The notes under the pieces: generated by a model
Seen by the model: only the letters and a program-made list of their open reading frames with translations
What the model was told of the DNA's origin: nothing
The model's database searches: none
Position numbers and translations under genes: made by a program
Assembly (NCBI GenBank): GCA_024743115.1
Contig: JANSXC010000024.1
Location: 40,865 to 104,864, forward strand
Reading direction: 5' to 3'
Length of the DNA stretch: 64,000 bases
DNA from: a bacterium
Lineage (GTDB): Bacteria > Planctomycetota > UBA1135 > UBA2386
Shown here: piece by piece, positions 49,997 to 59,402 of the stretch
How positions within the stretch are numbered: the first letter of the stretch is position 1
Layout: each line of letters begins with the position of its first letter

Positions 49997-51526
49997 TCAG
50001 CCCGGCAGGCGCAGCCTGCGGCGCTCGCGGCGTGCGGCGTCGAGCGCGGACTGGCGGTGCTTTGCGATCTCTTGCCAGCGTCGCTGCATGACCGCGCCCA
50101 GCGCCGGGCCGATCATCGGCTCGTCCGTTACCTCCGCGAGGATGCGCGGCGTCCAGAGCTGCAGCCGTGCGAGCGCCGTATCGGCGTCGCAGAGTTCGCC
50201 GAGGGTTCGCTGGAGTCGGCGCAGGCGCTTGTTCAGCTTGCCGAGGTCGAGCACGGCGAGGTCCGCGAGTTCGTCGGCGAGATAGCGCAGGCGCTTGGTG
50301 GCCACCCGTGCGCGATGGAACGCGCGGGTCGGCGTGGCGGTGTTCAGGTTGCGGGTTCGGCGTCGCAGTTTCGTGGCGTACTTGGCGAGTCGGTTGCGTG
50401 CGAATTCACCGATCGGCGGTTCTCCGATCTCGTGTTCGCTGTCGAAGTGCGGCACGAGTTCGACGAAGCGCTGGGTGTCGTCGAGTCGACCGGAGCTTCG
50501 CAACCACTCGCCGAGTTCGTTGCGCGCTTCGTTCGCGGTGCGCTCGAGCCAGCCGATCAGGTGTTCGATGGCCGGGTGGAGAGCCTCCGGGAGGTGGGGC
50601 GGTTCACGGTGCAGCGTGGCCAGCATGACGTCGAGATCGCGCACCCGGCCGAGCTCCGCCGTCAGCGCCCGCAGGTGGGCGCGCATCCACCGGGCCTGCT
50701 CCGCCGGCCAGACCGAAGCGAACGCGCTCGCGAGGGTGCGCAGGCGTCGCGCCGCGACCCTCATCCGATGCACGTTGCGCGGGCTGCTGTCCTGGCGCAC
50801 CCGACTTTCCGCGAGCTGCATGCCCGCGATGCCGCACTCGCAGAGCGCCTGCACCGCCGCGCTCGTCGGGGTCTCCGGATCGAGCGCGTTTGGCGCGGGG
50901 TGCGGAAGTCCGAGCAGGCGGGCGGCGTGGGTCGGCTTGTCGTTGCTCGCGGCGTTGACGTCGAGCGCCCGCCCGAGGCGGTCGGCGAGTTCTTCGCAGC
51001 TCGGCAGGTCGTCGAGGACTTCGAGTTCGATCTCCGAGAACCGTACGCTGCGGCCCGCGCCATGGGCATCGACGCGGTCGACGGCGAGTTCGCAGACGGC
51101 TTCGCCGTCGAGTGACAGCGCGCGCAGCTCGCGCGTGACGTCAAGGCGCAGCACGGGGATCAGTGGCCGGCGCAACGTGATGGGCTCGATCGCGTCGCGC
51201 AGGTCCGCTGGCAGGGCCGCCGCGGTGGGGGGCGTCGTCGGCGATGGCCAGTTGGCCTCGTGTTCTTCGCGGACGAACTTCGCGCCCTCGCGGCTGCCGC
51301 GCTCCTTGCAGCAGATCGTGGATCTGCCGTTGTCGATGCGGACCCTCAGGCCGAGCCCGCTGTGTGCCAGCGAACGCCGCGAGTCGTCGAGGTAGATGTC
51401 GTTGTGGCGGCGGGAGCTGGCGTGATCGCAGGTGAACGTCGATTCGCGCACGGCGGCATCGACCCGGGCAACCTCGAGGCTCCTGGTCGTGCGCAGCTTG
51501 AATTCGGTTTCGACGTGGCTAGCCAT
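49997..51526 (-). CDS. CYTH-CHAD domain protein (polyphosphate-associated)
   Basis: A 509-residue protein. The N-terminal CYTH domain (about 1-195) begins with ETEFKL (metal-binding ExExK pattern) and folds as a triphosphate tunnel; the C-terminal CHAD domain (about 215-505) is an all-helical bundle with His-rich basic patches (NVHRMRVAARRLRTLAS, HRARVATKRLRYLADEL). CHAD binds inorganic polyphosphate granules, and CYTH often hydrolyses triphosphates. It starts seven bases after the stop of the Ppx/GppA gene, so the two form an operon. Confidence 0.9.
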   Translation of the reverse strand: MASHVETEFKLRTTRSLEVARVDAAVRESTFTCDHASSRRHNDIYLDDSRRSLAHSGLGLRVRIDNGRSTICCKERGSREGAKFVREEHEANWPSPTTPPTAAALPADLRDAIEPITLRRPLIPVLRLDVTRELRALSLDGEAVCELAVDRVDAHGAGRSVRFSEIELEVLDDLPSCEELADRLGRALDVNAASNDKPTHAARLLGLPHPAPNALDPETPTSAAVQALCECGIAGMQLAESRVRQDSSPRNVHRMRVAARRLRTLASAFASVWPAEQARWMRAHLRALTAELGRVRDLDVMLATLHREPPHLPEALHPAIEHLIGWLERTANEARNELGEWLRSSGRLDDTQRFVELVPHFDSEHEIGEPPIGEFARNRLAKYATKLRRRTRNLNTATPTRAFHRARVATKRLRYLADELADLAVLDLGKLNKRLRRLQRTLGELCDADTALARLQLWTPRILAEVTDEPMIGPALGAVMQRRWQEIAKHRQSALDAARRERRRLRLPG

Positions 51527-51533
51527 CGGCGAG

Positions 51534-53096
51534 TCAGGGCGTGACGAGTTTGACGGTGCGGTCGAACAGCCGTGCGAACAGGGCGCCCTTCTGGGCGATG
51601 GCGCGGGCTTCGAGGAACAGTCGGCTCTCGCTGTGGTCGTTGAGGGTCGGATGCAGTTGGATCTCGTCGTCGTGGATCGTCACGGTGACGTCGCGAACGA
51701 TGCTGGCGTGCTGTCGATCGAGCGCGTCCGCGAGTCGCAGGATCGCGGCGAGGCGTTCGACGACCGACCGATCGCGGCGGCGCAGCGCGGCGAACTCGGC
51801 GTGATCGCGCGATGGCGGCGCCTTGCGGTGGTAGCGTGCGATCAGGGCGACGAGGTGGCGTTCTTCCCCGTTGAGGCCGACGAGGTCGCTGGCCTGGATC
51901 AGGTACTGCGTGTGCTTGTGGTGCCCGTCGTTGTTAACCGCGATGCCGACGTCGTGCAGCAGCGCTGCGGCTGCGAGCAGGGCGCGGGCGCGGGAATCGA
52001 GGCCGTGCAGGTCGGTGGTCTGGTCGAAGATCCGGCGCGCGAGGTGCAGCACCGTCTCGGCGTGCTCGGCTTCGAACCGAAAGCGCTGGCCCATCGCACG
52101 GCACGCTGCGAGCACGACGTCGAGGTGGTCTTCGGCCTGGAACGATCGCAGGTGGCCGCCGACGACTTCGGCGAGCAGGCCGTCCTTGATGCCGGCCCGT
52201 GGCACGACGATGTGCGGCGTGTTCGCGATCTGGCCGAGGCGGGTGTAGACGATCCCGGCGGCGACGATCGTATCCGCGCGATCCGGTCGCAGGCCGTGGG
52301 TCGCCATGCGCTGCTCGACCGTCAGCGTGGCCAGGTTCTCGACCTCCTCGATGGCCGCCTTCAGGTCGATGCTGTCGACGTCCTTGCCGTCGACCGCCGG
52401 TTGGCGTTTGCGGCCGACGCGTTTCGCGACGAGATCCGTGAGCGTTTCGATATTGCCGCCGACCGCGCAGTAGCGATCGATCGGCGCGCGGTTGAACCGA
52501 TCCGCGATGCGCCGCTCGAGGCTGTGCAGATGGCGATGCATCAGATCGGTGAACGATTCGCCCGACGTCTCGGCTTCCGCGAGCGCGGCGAGCATGCGCA
52601 GCGCTCCGAGTCGATAGGAGTCCGCGCTGACGACGTTGCCCTGATCGACGATGACGACCTCGACGGAGCCGCCGCCGACGTCGACGAGCATCGACCGGCC
52701 CTGTTGCAGGTCGACGCGCGTCTCGATGCCGAGTTTCAGCAGGTAGGCCTCCTGCGTTCCCGAGATCACTTCGATCTCGATGCCGCAGGCGTCGAAGACG
52801 CGGTCGGAGAGCATGTGGCGGTTGTTGGCATCGCGCATCGCCGAGGTCGCGATCGCGCGCGTGTGAGCGACGCCGACCCGTTCGCACCGGGCGCGGAAGC
52901 TACGGAATGCATCGACCGTGGCCGCGATCGCGGTGTCGGGGAGTCGCCCCGTCTCGAACACGACGCGGCCGAGTCGGACCGGGGTGCGGTGGCTCTCGAT
53001 TACGTTCACGCGGCGGCCGTCACCGACTTCGGCGATCAGGAATCGGATCGCGTTGGAACCCATATCGACGATCCCGAAGCGTGGCGGCGTAGCCAT
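51534..53096 (-). CDS. Ppx/GppA exopolyphosphatase family protein with C-terminal HD region
   Basis: A 520-residue protein. The N-terminal ASKHA domains (about 1-310) carry GIVDMGSNAIRFLIAEV, ATSAMRDANNR, the Gly-rich VDVGGGSVEVV and SYRLGALRML. The C-terminal third holds an HD-like helical region (LLHDVGIAVNNDGHHKHTQYLI). Family members release Pi from polyphosphate or hydrolyse pppGpp. Together with the CHAD protein downstream it suggests local control of polyphosphate. It is divergent from an ECF sigma gene. Confidence 0.9.
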   Translation of the reverse strand: MATPPRFGIVDMGSNAIRFLIAEVGDGRRVNVIESHRTPVRLGRVVFETGRLPDTAIAATVDAFRSFRARCERVGVAHTRAIATSAMRDANNRHMLSDRVFDACGIEIEVISGTQEAYLLKLGIETRVDLQQGRSMLVDVGGGSVEVVIVDQGNVVSADSYRLGALRMLAALAEAETSGESFTDLMHRHLHSLERRIADRFNRAPIDRYCAVGGNIETLTDLVAKRVGRKRQPAVDGKDVDSIDLKAAIEEVENLATLTVEQRMATHGLRPDRADTIVAAGIVYTRLGQIANTPHIVVPRAGIKDGLLAEVVGGHLRSFQAEDHLDVVLAACRAMGQRFRFEAEHAETVLHLARRIFDQTTDLHGLDSRARALLAAAALLHDVGIAVNNDGHHKHTQYLIQASDLVGLNGEERHLVALIARYHRKAPPSRDHAEFAALRRRDRSVVERLAAILRLADALDRQHASIVRDVTVTIHDDEIQLHPTLNDHSESRLFLEARAIAQKGALFARLFDRTVKLVTP

Positions 53097-53182
53097 GGCA
53101 TGGAAAGTAGCGGACCAAGGCCTCGAGCACAGGTGTCGGGTGTGTTCCGGGTCGGTGGCTGCGGTAGACTGCGGCTCTGCCC

Positions 53183-53845
53183 ATGAGCGATCCGAAGGAA
53201 CCCCAGCCGCCGGGCGAGCGGCCCGAGAAGCCGCCGCTGTCGAGCACCCTGCGCTACGTGCGGTCGGTGCAGGGGGGTGACGACGCCGTGGACGACAGCG
53301 ACGTCTCCTGGGCGAATCTTCACGACAAGTGCGTGCGTTGGGTCGGTGAGGCCGCGCATGGGCAGAACCTGCCGTCCGACAAGAGCCTCGAGGACCTCAC
53401 GCAGGAGGTCATGATGCAGGTCTTCCGCGACATCGGCGACTTCCAGGTCGAACCGGGTGCGTCGTTCTCCGGATGGGTGCGCACGATCACACAGCGCAAG
53501 CTCAACGACTACTGGCGGCGGGCGCGCGCGCAGAAGCGCGGCGGCGGCAACACGCGCCATCTCGGCGACCTCGACGAGTCTGGTGGGCGCGAGCGGTTCG
53601 AGGACGAACGGGTCGAGCGCCAGAGCATGATCGTGCGCTACAAAGAACTGCAGGAAGGTCTGCAGCAGGCGCTGACCGAACTCAGTGATCGCCACAAGCG
53701 CGTGCTCGAGCTGCGCCTGTTCCAGGGCAAGTCGTACGCGGAGATCATGCCGATGCTCGGCTATGACAAAGAGGTCACGGTGCGTTCCCTGCACATGCGC
53801 GCGATGCAGCGGCTGCAGGAACTGCTCGCCGGTTACGCGAGCTGA
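53183..53845 (+). CDS. ECF-type sigma factor
   Basis: A 220-residue sigma-70 family protein. Region 2 covers about residues 40-110 (SLEDLTQEVMMQVFRDIGDF, then SFSGWVRTITQRKLNDYWRR), region 4 about 145-215 with LSDRHKRVLELRLFQGKSYAEIMPMLGY and the recognition helix VTVRSLHMRAMQRL. The first 35 residues are Pro/Glu-rich and disordered, as in other planctomycete ECF factors. No membrane regulator gene overlaps it; the convergent coiled-coil lipoprotein is 70 bases away. The target regulon is unknown. Confidence 0.8.
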   Translation: MSDPKEPQPPGERPEKPPLSSTLRYVRSVQGGDDAVDDSDVSWANLHDKCVRWVGEAAHGQNLPSDKSLEDLTQEVMMQVFRDIGDFQVEPGASFSGWVRTITQRKLNDYWRRARAQKRGGGNTRHLGDLDESGGRERFEDERVERQSMIVRYKELQEGLQQALTELSDRHKRVLELRLFQGKSYAEIMPMLGYDKEVTVRSLHMRAMQRLQELLAGYAS

Positions 53846-53867
53846 GATGGCGCGGGCGTCGTGACCC

Positions 53868-53940
53868 GCTACGCGGATTAGCGGCCGAACAGCTGGCTCG
53901 TTCGCCGGACTCCGCTATGCGGAGTAGCGGCCGAACAGCT
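53868..53940. repeat. Imperfect 27-bp direct repeat covering the 3' end of the coiled-coil gene
   Basis: Copies at 53868-53894 and 53914-53940 differ at two positions and start 46 bases apart. The second encodes the last residues of the coiled-coil lipoprotein (KLFGRYSA, stop); the first is a vestigial copy downstream of its stop. This looks like a tandem duplication of the gene's end. Confidence 0.7.
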
Positions 53941-55603
53941 TCTCGAACAACTGGTCGAACTCGGCTTCGAGTTCGGCCTGGTCGGGAGCGTTCTGCGGCG
54001 CGTTGATCTTGCGATCCTTCGAGCGGCCGCCGGAGGAGGCGCCCTTGCCGGTCGGCGCCGACGGGCCGGCGGTGTTGGCGCCGCGCCGCGTGCGGGTCGT
54101 CGGCGCCAGCGCGTCACGGCCGATCGTGCGGCGGCGGGTCGGCGGCGTGTTCTTCGCCGGCTGCGGTGCTCGGTTCGTGTTCCAGCGCACCGGGGTCGAC
54201 TTCGGTGCGGTTGCACGCGGCGGCGTGGATACCTGGGGCGCCGAACCGTGGAAGTGGAAGTGCACGTCACCGTGCACGTCCTCGAAGTGGATGTCGCCGC
54301 TGTTGTTCGCAGAGGACGAGCCGCCACCGTGTGCCGGGGCGGGGGCTGCCGGCTTCTTCGGTTTCGGCGGGGTGGCTACCGTGCGCGTCCGCGAGGTCGG
54401 CGTCCGCGAGGTCGGCGTCCGCGCCGAGGCGGCGCGCGAGCGCAGTCGCGCGGTCATCGTCTCCATGCGGCGTCGCAGGGCTTTGTTCTCGGTCTCGAGT
54501 TCCGCGACGCGCGCGGCGGCCTTCGTCGAGTTCTGACTCGCAGCGCGGCGGGCGCGGTTCTCGGTGTCGGCGAGCCGCTGGCGCAGTTGGTCGTTCATCG
54601 CCGCGAGTTCCTGCATGGCCTCCTCGGCGCGCCGCACGCGCGTCTCGAGTTCGCGGCGACCGCGGGCCATCTGGTCGCGGTCCTTGTTGTTGCGCTCGAC
54701 GCGGCTGCGCAGGCTCGTCGCGAGTTCGGCGAGGTTACGCATCTCCTTGCGCATGGACTCGACCTCGTGTTTGCGCTTCGCAGTGCGCTGGGCATCCGTG
54801 TCGCGGCCGGCGCGCGCCGCGGCGAGTGCGCGCTCCATCTGCGCCATGGCGTCGGCCATGTCGGTCTTCTCGGCGGCGGCCTTGGCGAGGCGCTGCTCGA
54901 GCCCGGCGGCGCGGCGTTTCATCTGCTGCTCCGCTTTCGCGAGCTGGTCGGCCATGCGCTTCTCGGCGCGTGCCATGCGCTGCTCGTACTTCCGTTCGGA
55001 TTCCAGTTGCGCCTTGTTCGAATCCCGCAGCTTGCGCTCGAGATCGTCCCGGGCGCGCTGCATCGCGACTTCGAACTCCTGGCGCTGCCGGTTCGTGCTG
55101 CGTTCGGCGTCCTGCTGGCGGCGCGCGGCCGACTGCATCGCGTTGGCGAGCTGGTGCTCGGCCTGCGCGCGTTGGTCGTTCATCGCGGCGCGGAGGTCGG
55201 CGAGTTGCTTTTGGGACTGCTCGAGCGCGCGGCGTAGTTCCTCCTGCTCACCGCGATCCGCTTGCAGTCGGCTCGCCAACTTGCGCTGAGCGCGCGCGAG
55301 TTGGCCCCGGGCTTCGGCCTGCTGATGCTGGAGGGCCACGAGCTGCTTGTCCTTGGCGGCGAGGATGTCGCGCAGTCGGCGGCTCTCCTCATCGAGCTGG
55401 GCCCGGGCGCGCGTTTGATCGCGCTCCTTCTTGGCCTGGCCGTTCTGCAGCGACTTGACGTATGCGTCCATGCGCTCGAGTCGGGACTCGAGGCGCGAGA
55501 TCGAGCCCTCGAGCTGCTTGCGCTCGTCCTGGGCTCGGCAGCTCGTGAGGCTGCCCAAGAACAACGCAGTCGCGCTCAGCGCGACAGCAAGACCTTTGCT
55601 CAT
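53915..55603 (-). CDS. Lipoprotein with long coiled coil
   Basis: A 562-residue exported lipoprotein: signal with lipobox LTSC near residue 22. Residues ~30-395 are almost continuous coiled coil (heptads rich in Arg, Glu, Gln, Ala and Leu, such as KQLEGSISRLESRLERM). A disordered segment (~400-540) has Pro/Thr/Arg and a His-Phe-rich short stretch (SGDIHFEDVHGDVHFHFHG). A short acidic helix ends the protein. It may span or tether parts of the envelope; no enzyme motif is visible. The gene contains a perfect 15-bp tandem duplication (54387-54416). Confidence 0.7.
   Translation of the reverse strand: MSKGLAVALSATALFLGSLTSCRAQDERKQLEGSISRLESRLERMDAYVKSLQNGQAKKERDQTRARAQLDEESRRLRDILAAKDKQLVALQHQQAEARGQLARAQRKLASRLQADRGEQEELRRALEQSQKQLADLRAAMNDQRAQAEHQLANAMQSAARRQQDAERSTNRQRQEFEVAMQRARDDLERKLRDSNKAQLESERKYEQRMARAEKRMADQLAKAEQQMKRRAAGLEQRLAKAAAEKTDMADAMAQMERALAAARAGRDTDAQRTAKRKHEVESMRKEMRNLAELATSLRSRVERNNKDRDQMARGRRELETRVRRAEEAMQELAAMNDQLRQRLADTENRARRAASQNSTKAAARVAELETENKALRRRMETMTARLRSRAASARTPTSRTPTSRTRTVATPPKPKKPAAPAPAHGGGSSSANNSGDIHFEDVHGDVHFHFHGSAPQVSTPPRATAPKSTPVRWNTNRAPQPAKNTPPTRRRTIGRDALAPTTRTRRGANTAGPSAPTGKGASSGGRSKDRKINAPQNAPDQAELEAEFDQLFEKLFGRYSA
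54387..54416. repeat. Perfect 15-bp tandem duplication in the coiled-coil lipoprotein gene
   Basis: Units 54387-54401 and 54402-54416 are identical and encode a repeated TPTSR segment in the disordered C-terminal region. Confidence 0.9.
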
Positions 55604-55688
55604 CTGTGGTCCTCCGCGGAAGAAGTGGCTATGTCAGACACCCGCGGAACACGTTACGAGAACCGCGACTGGTGGAAAAGTTCTTCAC

Positions 55689-56579
55689 ATGACTGTGCAA
55701 AGATTCCTGGGCTCGGAATGGGTGAGTGTCCACGGACCGAGGGATCCGCGGCAGTTGCTCGTCTGGGTGCTCGACGCCGGCTTCGCTGGCGTGCTCGCGG
55801 CCCCCGCGCCGCGGCCGATCGATTGGTCCGCGATGCGGAGTGCCGCCGTCGATCTGCCGCTCGAGCTCCCCGTGGTCCGGGTCGGCAGCGTGCTGGCGGC
55901 GGACTCGGTGACGGCGGGGCTCGCGAGTTCGCGCGAGGGCCAGCAGGCCACCGCGATGGCCGCGGTCCGGCGCGCGGTCGAGACCGCAGCGGCGCTCGGT
56001 TGTCGACAGATCGTTCTCGAGCCCGGGCTGGTGCCGGTGATGGGTGAGATCGAGTCGGACGACCTCGGCGACCCGAGCTACCAGTGGTCGGCCGAGCGAG
56101 GTGTTGCGATGGTCGCGCGTCGTAGCGTGGGTCGCAACGAGGCGCTGGATCACGCGTGCCGCGCGGTGCACCAGCTGGTGCGCGGGTTCCCCGAGTTCCG
56201 ATTCTCCGTTACGGCTGGGCGAAATATAAGGTCGATCGCCGATCATCAGGGTTTGCTCGACCTCTTCGAGGATCTCCACCAGTTGCCGCTCGGCTATTGG
56301 CACGACGCCGCCGTCGGCGCGCGACGCGAGCAGATATTCGGAGAAGCGCAAGGCGAACTTCTCGAAGATCTCGGTAACCGACTGACAGGTATGAGTTTGG
56401 GTGATGCATCCCCGGACGGGATGCAGCTGCCACCCGGTTCGGGAGGGGTAGACTACGCCCTGCTTGCCACCTATGTACCGCGGACGAACAGCTTCCCTGT
56501 AGCAATCGAACTCGACCCGTCGGTGGCCCCCGGTGATTTTGCCGGGGTGCGATCCTGCCTCGACAAGTACGGTTTGTAG
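55689..56579 (+). CDS. TIM-barrel protein of the sugar phosphate isomerase/epimerase type
   Basis: A 296-residue protein predicted as an AP-endonuclease/xylose-isomerase-like TIM barrel: strands such as WVLDAGFAGVLAAP, LELPVVRVGSVL, CRQIVLEPGLVPV, FRFSVTAGRN and LGYWHDAAVG alternate with helices. Likely metal ligands are the Glu in VLEPG, and His/Asp in GYWHD. Substrate unknown; there is no signal peptide. The ATG at 55689 follows an intergenic gap of 85 bases from the divergent coiled-coil gene. The identification rests on fold pattern, not a recognised subfamily. Confidence 0.6.
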   Translation: MTVQRFLGSEWVSVHGPRDPRQLLVWVLDAGFAGVLAAPAPRPIDWSAMRSAAVDLPLELPVVRVGSVLAADSVTAGLASSREGQQATAMAAVRRAVETAAALGCRQIVLEPGLVPVMGEIESDDLGDPSYQWSAERGVAMVARRSVGRNEALDHACRAVHQLVRGFPEFRFSVTAGRNIRSIADHQGLLDLFEDLHQLPLGYWHDAAVGARREQIFGEAQGELLEDLGNRLTGMSLGDASPDGMQLPPGSGGVDYALLATYVPRTNSFPVAIELDPSVAPGDFAGVRSCLDKYGL

Positions 56580-56688
56580 GGCGCGCCTGGGCCTTCGTGG
56601 TTCCTGGGGCCTCCAGCACGACCGGGCTTTCCGTCGATGGTCCAGGTCGACGAGCCGCCGCCGCCGAGTCGTGCGTAGGCATCTGAAC

Positions 56689-57762
56689 ATGAACCCTCCG
56701 CCGTTGGCCAACAACCCCGTGCCTCCCGCGTGCGACGCCGCGCGCACGGAGGTGCTGCGTACGCTGTTGGCCAGCCGTAAGCGGCTGCTGATCATGACCC
56801 ACAACAACCCCGACCCGGATTCCCTGGGTGGGGCGATGGGGCTCGCCGAGTTCGCGCGGCAGGTGGCGGGGATCGAGGCCGACTTCGCGATCACCGGCCG
56901 CATCTTGCGTGCCGAGAACCAGGCGATGGTTCGTGAGCTCGGGATCGAGACGACGCCGCTCGAGTCGGTGAAGCTCGACGACTACGACTGCTTCGCGGTC
57001 GTCGATACGCAGCCCGGGTTCGGCCATACGTTCGTGCCCGAGGGCGTCGAGGTCGACATCGTGATCGACCACCACGTCTGTGCCGAGGCGACGGGCGGCC
57101 GCGACGTCGGGTTCCACGAGGTGCTGACGGACATGGGGGCGACCAGCTCCATCGTCGCGGCACACCTGCAGAACGCCGGCGTGCGTCCGAGTGCCGACGT
57201 CGCGACCGCGCTCTGCTACGGCATCAAGACGGACACCGCGGATCTCTCGCGCAACGTCAGCGACCTGGATCTGCGGGCGTACGAATACCTGTTCCCACAC
57301 GTCGACCGGAAGCGCCTCGTTGCGATCCAGTCGCCGCGGCTGCCGGCGGCCTACTTCCAGCAGCTCAAGGATGCCCTGTCCAAGGTGCGGCTCTACGACG
57401 GCGTCACCCTCTGCTCGCTCGGCCGCACGCCGAGCCCCGAGATGGTCGCCGAGATCGCAGACCTGCTGAAGCGCATGGAGGGCGTCCGCGCCGTCTTCTG
57501 CGGCGGCCAGGCCGGTGACAGCTACTACGTCTCCGTGCGCACCGAGGTCGGCAGCGACGCCTGGAGCCTGCTGCGCGACGTCATGGGCGACGAGGACGGT
57601 TCGTGCGGCGGCCACGGTTCGGTTGCCGGCGGCACGATCCACCTCGGCGACGGCGACTCGCGCGCACTCAAGCGCCTCGAGCGCCGGCTCGAGCGCAACA
57701 TCCTGCGCAGCATGGGCGTGTCCGGCTGCAACGCGGCCGGGCTCGGCGACGCCGACGACTGA
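56689..57762 (+). CDS. DHH-DHHA1 family phosphoesterase (NrnA-like)
   Basis: A 357-residue DHH/DHHA1 protein. Metal ligands of the DHH domain are seen in MTHNNPDPDSLGGA (about 37-50), AVVDTQPG and VIDHHV; the C-terminal DHHA1 domain has CGGHGSVAGGTI with the RNA/phosphate-binding Gly-rich loop. NrnA-like members degrade nano-RNAs or dephosphorylate pAp; related members hydrolyse c-di-AMP-derived pApA. The ATG at 56689 places the first strand correctly. The gene stands alone between a TIM-barrel gene and a convergent secreted gene. Confidence 0.87.
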   Translation: MNPPPLANNPVPPACDAARTEVLRTLLASRKRLLIMTHNNPDPDSLGGAMGLAEFARQVAGIEADFAITGRILRAENQAMVRELGIETTPLESVKLDDYDCFAVVDTQPGFGHTFVPEGVEVDIVIDHHVCAEATGGRDVGFHEVLTDMGATSSIVAAHLQNAGVRPSADVATALCYGIKTDTADLSRNVSDLDLRAYEYLFPHVDRKRLVAIQSPRLPAAYFQQLKDALSKVRLYDGVTLCSLGRTPSPEMVAEIADLLKRMEGVRAVFCGGQAGDSYYVSVRTEVGSDAWSLLRDVMGDEDGSCGGHGSVAGGTIHLGDGDSRALKRLERRLERNILRSMGVSGCNAAGLGDADD

Positions 57763-57855
57763 CCGGCGCGACGACGCTACGCGCGCTCGGGAGATCGCCG
57801 CCAGAGCGCGATCCGTGCGCTTGGTCGTCCCCCCGCGGAGCCGATCACAGGGGCG

Positions 57856-59118
57856 TTAGGGAAACTGCACCTCGAGGGCGTTCGACCACGACGTCAGGCC
57901 GCTCGCGTTCTCCAGGCATGCGTGCTGCATGAAGAAGCGGGCGCCCGTGGGGCCCGCGGGGATCGAGAACGGGAAGGACAGGGTCGCAGGCGAGGCCCCG
58001 TTGCTGACGCCGACAAGAGCCGCGTCGATCGCGACGTGTAGTGAGCAACCGGTCGTACCGAGCAACGGGTCGAGAGCGAGCGGCAACGTGTTGTTGGCGT
58101 ATGCCGTGTTGCTGAGTCCGAACAACGCCACGCCGAGTTGATTCGGTGCGTGGTTGTCGGAGCGATGAACGGTGCGCTGCGTCGGCACGAGGGGCCCGTC
58201 GATGCCCAGAGTCACGGGTGCGCCTTGGCCCTGACAGCCCACGCCGAACGGAGTCGCCCAGCCGTTGCCACGGACGACGGAGACGCTGTACTTGGCCAAC
58301 GCCGGGCCGACTGGCGTCGGCGGGGATCCCCCGGCATATGGTAGTCGGAATACGCCGTTGACCGCTCCCAGGATCCAATCGCCGTTGATGTCCTGTTCGA
58401 TGCTGTTCGGGTAGCCGGTCGCTGGGGATGGCGTCAGCAGGTCCGTCACGGTTCCGGCGGTCGTGATGCGGACCACGCGATTCTGGCTCGCGAGGCACGC
58501 GATGACGTCGCCCGTCGCCCGATCGATGGTCAGGCCGCGGATGTAGCCGCCGAGGCCCGAGGCAACGGTTGCGACCGTCGACTGTCCACTCGGCAGCCGG
58601 AAGACGCCACCTTGATTGCCGACCAGGATGTCGCCGCTGTTCGGGTCGAAGAATCCACTGATCAGCGTCCTGCCCCACGGTTGCGGTCCGCTCGTGAGGT
58701 CGGTGATCGTGTTCGTGGTGAGGTCGAGCAATCGCATCTGGTCAACCCCGGGATCCGCGAACAGAACCTTGCCTGGCCCGGCCCAGCTCATCTGCGCGAC
58801 GTGGACATAGTACGAACCCAGCGGCAGCCGCGTGTATGACACCACGCCCGGTCCGTGGATCGTTGCGCGACCGATGAAGCGATAGCCGCCCAGCAGGAGG
58901 TCATTGGGATTGGCCGGATCCCAGAGCACCGCGTCCCCCTTGCTGTTGGAGCTGCCGCCGAAGAGTGGCGTGGAGTAGGTCGTCACGATGCCGGTCGTGG
59001 CGACGACCGCGAAGTCGCTGGTCGAATTGGTCGCGACCGCAACGTCTCCCGGCTGGAGTTGCGTGGCCAGCGAAGCCGTGATGCTGCTGACGGTCGAGAG
59101 GGTGCGAAGGAGGGGCAT
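57856..59118 (-). CDS. Secreted beta-propeller (NHL-like) protein
   Basis: A 420-residue exported protein: N-terminal hydrophobic signal (MPLLRTLSTVSSITASLATQ) from ATG 59118. Residues ~40-280 repeat strand patterns of a beta-propeller (GGYRFIGRATIHGPGVVSYTR, GQSTVATVASGLGGYIRGLT, DGDWILGAVNGVFRLPYAGG). The last ~130 residues are a beta domain with GVGCQGQGAPVTLGIDG and FFMQHACLENASG, a C-terminal module found in many planctomycete secreted proteins. Function unknown. It is divergent from the SBBP-repeat gene. Confidence 0.7.
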   Translation of the reverse strand: MPLLRTLSTVSSITASLATQLQPGDVAVATNSTSDFAVVATTGIVTTYSTPLFGGSSNSKGDAVLWDPANPNDLLLGGYRFIGRATIHGPGVVSYTRLPLGSYYVHVAQMSWAGPGKVLFADPGVDQMRLLDLTTNTITDLTSGPQPWGRTLISGFFDPNSGDILVGNQGGVFRLPSGQSTVATVASGLGGYIRGLTIDRATGDVIACLASQNRVVRITTAGTVTDLLTPSPATGYPNSIEQDINGDWILGAVNGVFRLPYAGGSPPTPVGPALAKYSVSVVRGNGWATPFGVGCQGQGAPVTLGIDGPLVPTQRTVHRSDNHAPNQLGVALFGLSNTAYANNTLPLALDPLLGTTGCSLHVAIDAALVGVSNGASPATLSFPFSIPAGPTGARFFMQHACLENASGLTSWSNALEVQFP

Positions 59119-59402
59119 CGGGGGCGGGATCGTTTCGATTGTGGCGGTTCCTAACGAAGTGTCGTCGATGTTCGTGTTGGATGCCCCCGTTCCGGTTGGC
59201 TCTTCTTCCGCATTTGGGGCTTGCCAGGGCAAGAGCGCACGCCTCCGCATCGCAGGCCGGTCCGTGGGCCCAATCCGCGTGGCCCGGTGTCACGGGGGCT
59301 TCCGCGTGCCGGCTGGCACGGCCGTCGTTCGCTCCGCTGGTAGTCGGATGATGCGAGGGGGGCGCCTTCCGGGGGGGGCGCTTGTTATGCTCTTCGCCGT
59401 CC

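Noticed and set aside
51432..53186. Long plus-strand frame opposite the Ppx/GppA gene
   Set aside because: The minus strand encodes a complete, motif-bearing Ppx/GppA protein; the plus-strand frame has no recognisable content.
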